The translations under genes and the position numbers were made by a program. Below the pieces are notes generated by a model, which searched no databases, had not been told where the DNA came from, and saw nothing but the letters and a program-made list of their open reading frames with translations. This document shows positions 59,087 through 64,000 of a stretch of DNA of 64,000 nucleotides, piece after piece (the first letter of the stretch is position 1; the number at the start of each line of letters is the position of its first letter). The DNA comes from Natronosalvus vescus (lineage in GTDB: Archaea > Halobacteriota > Halobacteria > Halobacteriales > Natrialbaceae): positions 1,488,001 through 1,552,000 of the forward strand of contig NZ_CP099546.1 of assembly GCF_023973145.1 (NCBI RefSeq), read 5' to 3'.

Positions 59087-59950
59087 TCACTGTGGGCTTC
59101 GCCGACGGTGCGCCCGAAGGAACGTAACGAGGGAGTGTCGAAGCCCCTCGAGGCTGTAGTTGACGCCGACGTAGACGCTAATCACCGCGAGAATGGTTCC
59201 GGCGACGACGTCCGAGAACCAGTGGATGCCGAGATACATCGTCGCAACCATCACGCCCAGGGCGAGAAATCCGGAGAGGATCGTCCACAGTGGATACTCA
59301 TCGCGGGTGACCCAGGCGAGCAAGAACACCGTGACCGAGAGCGAGGTGTGCAGCGACGGGAACACGTTGGTGTTCTGGTTCACCTCGTTCGTCAGGAACC
59401 TGGACTGCGGATGGGCTTCGTACAGCACAGGGATCACTTCGATCGCGAGGATGTTTCGCGGGCCGTAGGCAATGAAGAGCGTGTAAAAAAGCAATCCCAG
59501 CGCGTAGTTGACGGTGAACGCGAGGACGAGCGAGGAGAACCGATCCATTCTCCGGAGCGAAAAGTACGCGATAAACGGGAACAACAACAGGAAGGCGTAG
59601 CCATGGATGTAGATAAAGACGAAAAACGAGGACAAGAGGTCCGTTTCGAGCGCCTGGAGGATGACGACCGGATTCTGACCGAAGAGTTCCCCCTCGAACT
59701 TTTCGATCTGGGAGGTAATCTCCCGCCCGACGACGCGAAACTGAAGCCAATGGATGAGATCCTGGTTCCACCAGCGGAAAAAGAGAACGCTGCCAAGTGC
59801 GGCGAGCGGAAGCGCCATCGCTCGAGCACGCCATCGAAAGCCTCGAGCCGCGTGGATGAATCTATCGGGGCCGACGATGACTAACGTCGCGACGACGAGC
59901 ATCGTCCCCACGATAAGGGCGAGTTCGCGGATGACTCCCTCGAGGGCCAT
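59087..59950 (-). CDS. PAP2-family membrane phosphatase
   Basis: 287 residues with six or seven membrane helices. The phosphatase signatures VFPSLHTSLSVTVF (Ser/His) and MYLGIHWFSDVVAGTILA (His/Asp) are clear. The first motif (KxxxxxxRP) appears degenerate as YGPRN. It therefore resembles the inositolphosphorylceramide synthase/AUR1-like subgroup. Likely acts on lipid phosphates or polyprenyl pyrophosphates at the outer face; substrate unknown. It is about 70 bp from phr on the same strand. Confidence 0.85.
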   Translation of the reverse strand: MALEGVIRELALIVGTMLVVATLVIVGPDRFIHAARGFRWRARAMALPLAALGSVLFFRWWNQDLIHWLQFRVVGREITSQIEKFEGELFGQNPVVILQALETDLLSSFFVFIYIHGYAFLLLFPFIAYFSLRRMDRFSSLVLAFTVNYALGLLFYTLFIAYGPRNILAIEVIPVLYEAHPQSRFLTNEVNQNTNVFPSLHTSLSVTVFLLAWVTRDEYPLWTILSGFLALGVMVATMYLGIHWFSDVVAGTILAVISVYVGVNYSLEGLRHSLVTFLRAHRRRSPQ

Positions 59951-60120
59951 ATCGTGTAACCTACGTGCTCGAAGGGATTAAAGGAACCCCTTCGTTACGT
60001 GCTGGTGGTCTCGAACCCAGCTACAGGGTCGTGGTGGAACTGTTCGACCCGCGCTCTGAAGATGGTGTGGAACTATTCGATCCGTAAACCGAAGTGACAA
60101 ATATATCTGCATGGGCGATG

Positions 60121-62022
60121 CTATTCGACTAACTCGTCGTTGACGTAGTTGTATCCTGCCTCCTCGAACAGTTCACGCGTGAGATCCGTGTCGAGATCCC
60201 CGTCGCTTCCGGGAAAACTGTAGTCACTTGCTGGGTGTGGACTGTCCCAATCCTGTCGGCGCACGCCGACGAACGAGCTATGCGTATCCGGAATGGCCGC
60301 GTGCCCATCGAAGAACGCCTCGACGACGTGCTCCCTATCGACGAGTCGGGAAACCACTCCCCTGAACCGTCGGTTTCCGAGCGACGCGTGTCGGAGGTTG
60401 TACCCGATCATGTAGAACGCGCTCGTTTCTCGTTTGACCCGTTGGATCTCCTCCTCGGAGTCGATATCCTCGAACCGGTCGATGGGGAGTTCGTTGCCGA
60501 TGATGTCGATGTCGCCATCGCGAAGCGCATCCAGGGCGGCCCCCGCGTTCGGCAGCACTTGATACTGTAGCCCGTCGAAACTGGTCTCATCGTTATCCTG
60601 TGTCGTTCCCGACGAATCCTCACGTTGCCTGGTCTCCGTCTCGGTGTCCGTGTCGTTGTCATCCGTGTCCGCTCCCGCCCCCTCATCATCAGGTTCGTCG
60701 TCCCCGGTTTCATCGTCACCGGGCTCGCCGTCCCCGGTTTCGTCGCCGGGTTCGTCGTCATCAGGTTCGTCGTCCGACCGAAGAAACACGTGATCGTCGA
60801 ATAGCTCGAGTGTGAGCGACTCGTTCTCTTCACTGTCTACGTAGCGGAACAGTCCCGAACCGACTGGTTCGTCGTTATCCCAGGTGAGGGCTTCGGTACG
60901 GTGGTCACCGTCCAGGTCAGTACGCTCGTTCCAGATGTGTGCCGGCAGGAGCGGGATCGTAAACCCCCAGGTGGCGACTTCCTGTGACGCAGTGCCAAAT
61001 GAGACGCGTACCGTTCGTCCGTCTATCACCGTCGTCTCTTCGATCAAGGATTGGCGACCACGGTAGCGTGGAGCCGTCACCGGACTCTCTGCCTCGCCCA
61101 TTGAGGTGTCGGCCAGGAACGCCGTCGTAAACTTGACGTCATCGGCGTCTATCGGTTCGCCGTCGTGCCACTGGAGATCATCGCGGAGGGTAACGGTTGC
61201 CTCCACGGTACGTCCGGACTGTCCCCACTCGATCGACTCAGCGAGCCACAGCTGGTATTCGTCGTCGACCTTCCGAACCAGCGGATCGTACAACAGATCG
61301 AGAATCACGCTCACGTCGCTCAGATCGACGGCGATGGGGTTGAGCCGACCGATCAATTGCTGACCGAAGAGACCGATTCGAAGCGGTCGTTCGGCGGCCT
61401 CCTCCGATGGTGCGTTCGACACTGCCTCGAGGAACTCCTGTGGCGTGTTTGGAACGATGGCCGTCGGAAGCTCCGACCGAACGGCACCCAGGTGATCGTG
61501 GTATGCAACGACGGTGTAGGGTGCCATGTCATCATCGACGAGATACGAAAACAGGTCGTTATAGATTGCCTCTCGTTCGGTGCCGGCAGCCTGTCGTTGG
61601 TCATCCAGATAGTCGTCGGCAGTCGGATCGGAGAAACTGAACGGATTCTGCCAGCCCTGTTCGCCGACGTAATCTGAGTGCAACAACGACCGAAGCGAGT
61701 CGACCTCTTCGATGCCTGGATAGCGCATGACGAAGAGGTCGTAATCGCGTTCTATCAGCACCTCGCGGTGCAGTTCGGGCTCGTCCATCGCGATATGGTC
61801 GGTGTCGATGCCGGCCGCTCGAAGCGACTCGGTAAGGTGGTTCGCGATTCTGGCGGCTTTCAGGTCGTCGTCCGCGGGAACGGTTTTTAGCTGGAGGGCG
61901 ATCTGTTCGGGCGCGGTGTTCTCAGCGCGCGACCAGACGTACTCCGAGCAGCCAGCGAGAACACCGCTACTGGCCATTCCGAGGGTGGCCAGGAGCTGTC
62001 GCCGACGAACTCGATCATCCAT
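60121..62022 (-). CDS. ABC-transporter solute-binding lipoprotein with acidic insertion
   Basis: 633 residues of the SBP_bac_5 (oligopeptide/nickel-type) family. Signal MDDRVRRRQLLATLGMASSG with lipobox LAGC. The family blocks include LYDPLVRKVDDEYQLWLAES, WHDGEPIDADDVKFT and LGNRRFRGVVSRLVDREHVV. An Asp/Glu/Gly/Thr low-complexity insertion at about 417-475, made of short DEPGDE-like units, lies inside the binding domain and is unusual. No permease or ATPase genes are adjacent, so it is an orphan component. Confidence 0.82.
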   Translation of the reverse strand: MDDRVRRRQLLATLGMASSGVLAGCSEYVWSRAENTAPEQIALQLKTVPADDDLKAARIANHLTESLRAAGIDTDHIAMDEPELHREVLIERDYDLFVMRYPGIEEVDSLRSLLHSDYVGEQGWQNPFSFSDPTADDYLDDQRQAAGTEREAIYNDLFSYLVDDDMAPYTVVAYHDHLGAVRSELPTAIVPNTPQEFLEAVSNAPSEEAAERPLRIGLFGQQLIGRLNPIAVDLSDVSVILDLLYDPLVRKVDDEYQLWLAESIEWGQSGRTVEATVTLRDDLQWHDGEPIDADDVKFTTAFLADTSMGEAESPVTAPRYRGRQSLIEETTVIDGRTVRVSFGTASQEVATWGFTIPLLPAHIWNERTDLDGDHRTEALTWDNDEPVGSGLFRYVDSEENESLTLELFDDHVFLRSDDEPDDDEPGDETGDGEPGDDETGDDEPDDEGAGADTDDNDTDTETETRQREDSSGTTQDNDETSFDGLQYQVLPNAGAALDALRDGDIDIIGNELPIDRFEDIDSEEEIQRVKRETSAFYMIGYNLRHASLGNRRFRGVVSRLVDREHVVEAFFDGHAAIPDTHSSFVGVRRQDWDSPHPASDYSFPGSDGDLDTDLTRELFEEAGYNYVNDELVE

Positions 62023-62222
62023 TACGTGAGTGATTAACCACCGCTCAGTATATGACTTTCTACTGAATCGACATCATTTCTGAACGGGATCGGTTCGACA
62101 CTATAGTAGCCACTGTAAATCATTGAACACCTGTTCGCTAGATGTATCGTCGATCAGTGTGTGTACCGGTTCAGTTGTTCCTATAGCCAAAACCGGTTCT
62201 CGTCTCACCGACACCGAGACAA

Positions 62223-62241
62223 TCAACGTTAAGAACGTTGA
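62223..62241. promoter_or_regulatory. Perfect inverted repeat upstream of the SDR gene
   Basis: TCAACGTT-AAG-AACGTTGA, 8-bp arms with a 3-bp centre, ending 49 bp before the SDR ATG. This is in the usual position for a repressor or activator site. Regulator unknown. Confidence 0.5.
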
Positions 62242-62290
62242 CTGTGTATTTCTCCGTGTGAATGTGTGACGCAATACGGAGTGGCTGGCG

Positions 62291-63067
62291 ATGACGACTG
62301 AACAGTATCACGTCGACGGCGACGTTGCCCTCGTGACCGGGGCCTCGAGCGGGATCGGTCGTGCCATCGCTGAGCGCTTCGCTGACGACGGCGTCGACGT
62401 CGTGATCTGTTCGCGAGAGCAAGATCGGGTCGACGAGGTGGCGAATGCCATCGCCGAAAGCGACCGGCCGGGTTCCGCTCTCGCCGTCGAATGCGACGTC
62501 ACTGAGCACGACGCCGTCGACGCGCTCACCGAAACCACTGTCGATGAGTTCGGCGAACTGGACGTCCTCGTGAACAACGCGGGTGCCAGCTTCATGGCCG
62601 ACTTCGACGGCATTAGCGAAAACGGCTGGCAAACCATCGTCGACATCAATCTGACCGGCACCTACCGGTGTACCCACGCCGCTGCCGATCACCTGAAGGA
62701 TGGCGGTGGTATCGTGGTCAACCTCTCGAGCGTGGCGGGAATCCAGGGGGCACCCTACATGAGTCACTACGCGGCGGCGAAAGCCGGCGTCAACGCGTTG
62801 ACTGCCTCGCTCGGCTTCGAGTGGGCGAGCGAGGGCGTACGCGTCAACGCCATCGCCCCCGGCTTCGTCGCGACCGAGGGGATCGAGACACAGATGGGGA
62901 TCAGCGCCGCGGACGTCGATCGGGACGCCCTCGACAGACGCATGGGTACCGTCGAGGAGATCGCCGACGTCGCCCAGTTCCTCGCCAGTCCAGCCGCCTC
63001 CTACATCGTCGGACAGACCCTTGAGGTCGCCGGGAAGCCGGCGATCATGGAGGAACCAACCGTTTGA
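62291..63067 (+). CDS. Short-chain dehydrogenase/reductase
   Basis: 258 residues, classical SDR. The cofactor motif TGASSGIG is at 16-23, NNAG follows DVLV, and the catalytic Ser, Tyr and Lys are in NLSSVAGIQ and YMSHYAAAKAG. FabG or glucose-1-dehydrogenase-like; substrate cannot be assigned. It is divergent from the solute-binding lipoprotein with 268 bp between, containing the palindrome above. A 17-bp gap links it to the F420-dependent oxidoreductase that follows, so the two are probably one operon acting on the same pathway. Confidence 0.88.
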   Translation: MTTEQYHVDGDVALVTGASSGIGRAIAERFADDGVDVVICSREQDRVDEVANAIAESDRPGSALAVECDVTEHDAVDALTETTVDEFGELDVLVNNAGASFMADFDGISENGWQTIVDINLTGTYRCTHAAADHLKDGGGIVVNLSSVAGIQGAPYMSHYAAAKAGVNALTASLGFEWASEGVRVNAIAPGFVATEGIETQMGISAADVDRDALDRRMGTVEEIADVAQFLASPAASYIVGQTLEVAGKPAIMEEPTV

Positions 63068-63084
63068 CCAGTTGAGAGCTACTG

Positions 63085-64000
63085 ATGACAGCAAAAACGC
63101 TTCATTTGCCCGTCGCCGCACAGCCGTCCGTTGAATCGATCGTTGACATCGCTAAACGAGGTGAACAACGCGGATACGAACGCGCCTGGCTTCCAGAAAC
63201 GTGGGGGCGAGACGCCGTCACCGTCTTGACCCGGATCGCCAGCGAAACCGACGAGATCGGGATTGGCCCCAGCATTGCCAACGTCTACTCGCGCTCACCA
63301 GCCCTGCTCGGCCAGACTGCGGCGACCCTCCAGGAGGTCTCCGACGGCCGGATGCGACTCGGGATCGGGCCGAGCGGCCCCGCCGTCATCGAAGGGTGGC
63401 ACGGCGTCGACTTCGACCGCCCGCTTCGACGCACCCGGGAGTACGTCGATATCGTCCGCGCGGTGACGTCCGGTGAGACGCTCTACTACGACGGTGACAT
63501 CTTCTCGCTGGCCGGATTTCGACTTCGCTGTGATCCACCGGAGACGCCGATCCCGATCGACGTCGCCGGCATGGGCCCGAAATCGGTCGAGTTAGCCGGC
63601 CGATTCGGCGACGGCTGGCACGCGATCGTGTTCACCCCCGAGGGAATGAAGAACCGACTCGAGGATCTCCGACGCGGCATCGAACTCGGCGAGCGCGACC
63701 CAAACGACGTCCGGGTGACGCTCTCGGTGACGGCCTGTGCCCTCGAGGACGGCGATCGAGCCCGTGAGCTGGCACGCCAGCATCTGGCCTTCTACGTTGC
63801 GGCGATGGGGACGTACTACCGCGAATCGCTCGCTCGGCAAGGCTACGAGGAGGAGGCCAACGAAATCGCGGCTGCCTGGTCGAGCGGCGAGCAGGAACGA
63901 GCCTGTTCGCTCATCCCGGACGAACTGCTCGACGATCTGGGTGCGGCCGGCACGCCGGAGCGCGCCCGAGCGGAACTCGAGAAGTTCGAGGCAATCGACG
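63085..64000 (+). CDS. F420-dependent LLM-class oxidoreductase, 3' end outside window
   Basis: Luciferase-like monooxygenase family, TIGR04024-like haloarchaeal group. 305 residues are visible, and the frame is still open at base 64000. Starts MTAKTLHLPVAAQPSVESIV. Family features are RGYERAWLPETWGRDAVTVL, DEIGIGPSIANVYSRSP, SDGRMRLGIGPSGPAVIEGW and PIPIDVAGMGPKSVELAGRF. It uses F420 rather than FMN by family membership; F420-synthesis genes cofC and cofG are in the same window. Substrate unknown. Downstream of the SDR by 17 bp. Confidence 0.88.
   Translation, partial: MTAKTLHLPVAAQPSVESIVDIAKRGEQRGYERAWLPETWGRDAVTVLTRIASETDEIGIGPSIANVYSRSPALLGQTAATLQEVSDGRMRLGIGPSGPAVIEGWHGVDFDRPLRRTREYVDIVRAVTSGETLYYDGDIFSLAGFRLRCDPPETPIPIDVAGMGPKSVELAGRFGDGWHAIVFTPEGMKNRLEDLRRGIELGERDPNDVRVTLSVTACALEDGDRARELARQHLAFYVAAMGTYYRESLARQGYEEEANEIAAAWSSGEQERACSLIPDELLDDLGAAGTPERARAELEKFEAID

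Overview
The window is chromosomal DNA from a haloarchaeon (class Halobacteria). The order Natrialbales is a plausible guess but is not proven by the sequence. Supporting signs are high-GC coding DNA with strongly acidic proteins, two CetZ tubulin-like genes, archaeal ribosomal genes (rps15, rps3ae) with KEOPS Pcc1, coenzyme F420 genes, an archaetidylserine synthase plus a PGF-CTERM-like surface anchor, Tat/lipobox lipoproteins, and TATA boxes about 26 bp before leaderless starts.

Layout. 1-2626 (minus): end of a pilin-associated DUF7285-DUF7284-DUF7286 operon. 2725-7295: two cetZ genes flanking formate-tetrahydrofolate ligase. 7439-9300: cofC and cofG of F420 synthesis. 9533-13287: an anchored beta-propeller protein and a rhomboid protease. 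13532-18363: zinc-ribbon mini-proteins, the SAMP-activating enzyme UbaA, and a UvrD-like helicase coupled to a degenerate M24 protein. 18392-20302: thioesterase and sulfatase. 20404-21928: low-GC island 1 (DUF2332). 21959-31078: uridine phosphorylase, HalOD1, a CARF-like regulator, Dna2, small membrane and acidic proteins, lumazine synthase and an aminotransferase. 31091-35996: low-GC island 2 (lipoproteins, membrane proteins, an IS5-type IS). 36133-44160: FAD synthase, JAMM protease, RecJ-like DHH protein, phospholipase-D-like protein, HEAT-repeat protein, archaetidylserine synthase and halocyanin. 44334-46982: rps15, recJ-like, pcc1, rps3ae operon. 47238-54598: membrane protein, tRNA-Ala with duplicated 3' ends, wHTH regulator, SelW-like protein, surE, Rsm22-like methyltransferase, tyrA and an M24 peptidase. 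55358-64000: sugar oxidoreductase and isomerase, photolyase, PAP2 phosphatase, solute-binding lipoprotein, SDR and an F420-dependent LLM oxidoreductase cut by the window end.

Most genes are housekeeping or conserved haloarchaeal genes. Flavin and deazaflavin chemistry recurs (cofC, cofG, ribH, ribL, photolyase, LLM oxidoreductase), as do both sides of the ubiquitin-like SAMP system (ubaA activation, JAMM removal).

The most unusual structure is the pair of low-GC islands. Both are bounded by the same roughly 50-bp degenerate inverted terminal repeat (GTTGAA, then 25-30 bp, then TGCTGAA). Island 2 is split internally by three junctions, each with inverted arms of 12-14 bp separated by exactly 39 bp. 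The pieces between junctions carry one or two genes in either orientation. This looks like a cassette array built by an unidentified recombination or transposition process, and I find no recognisable enzyme for it in the window.
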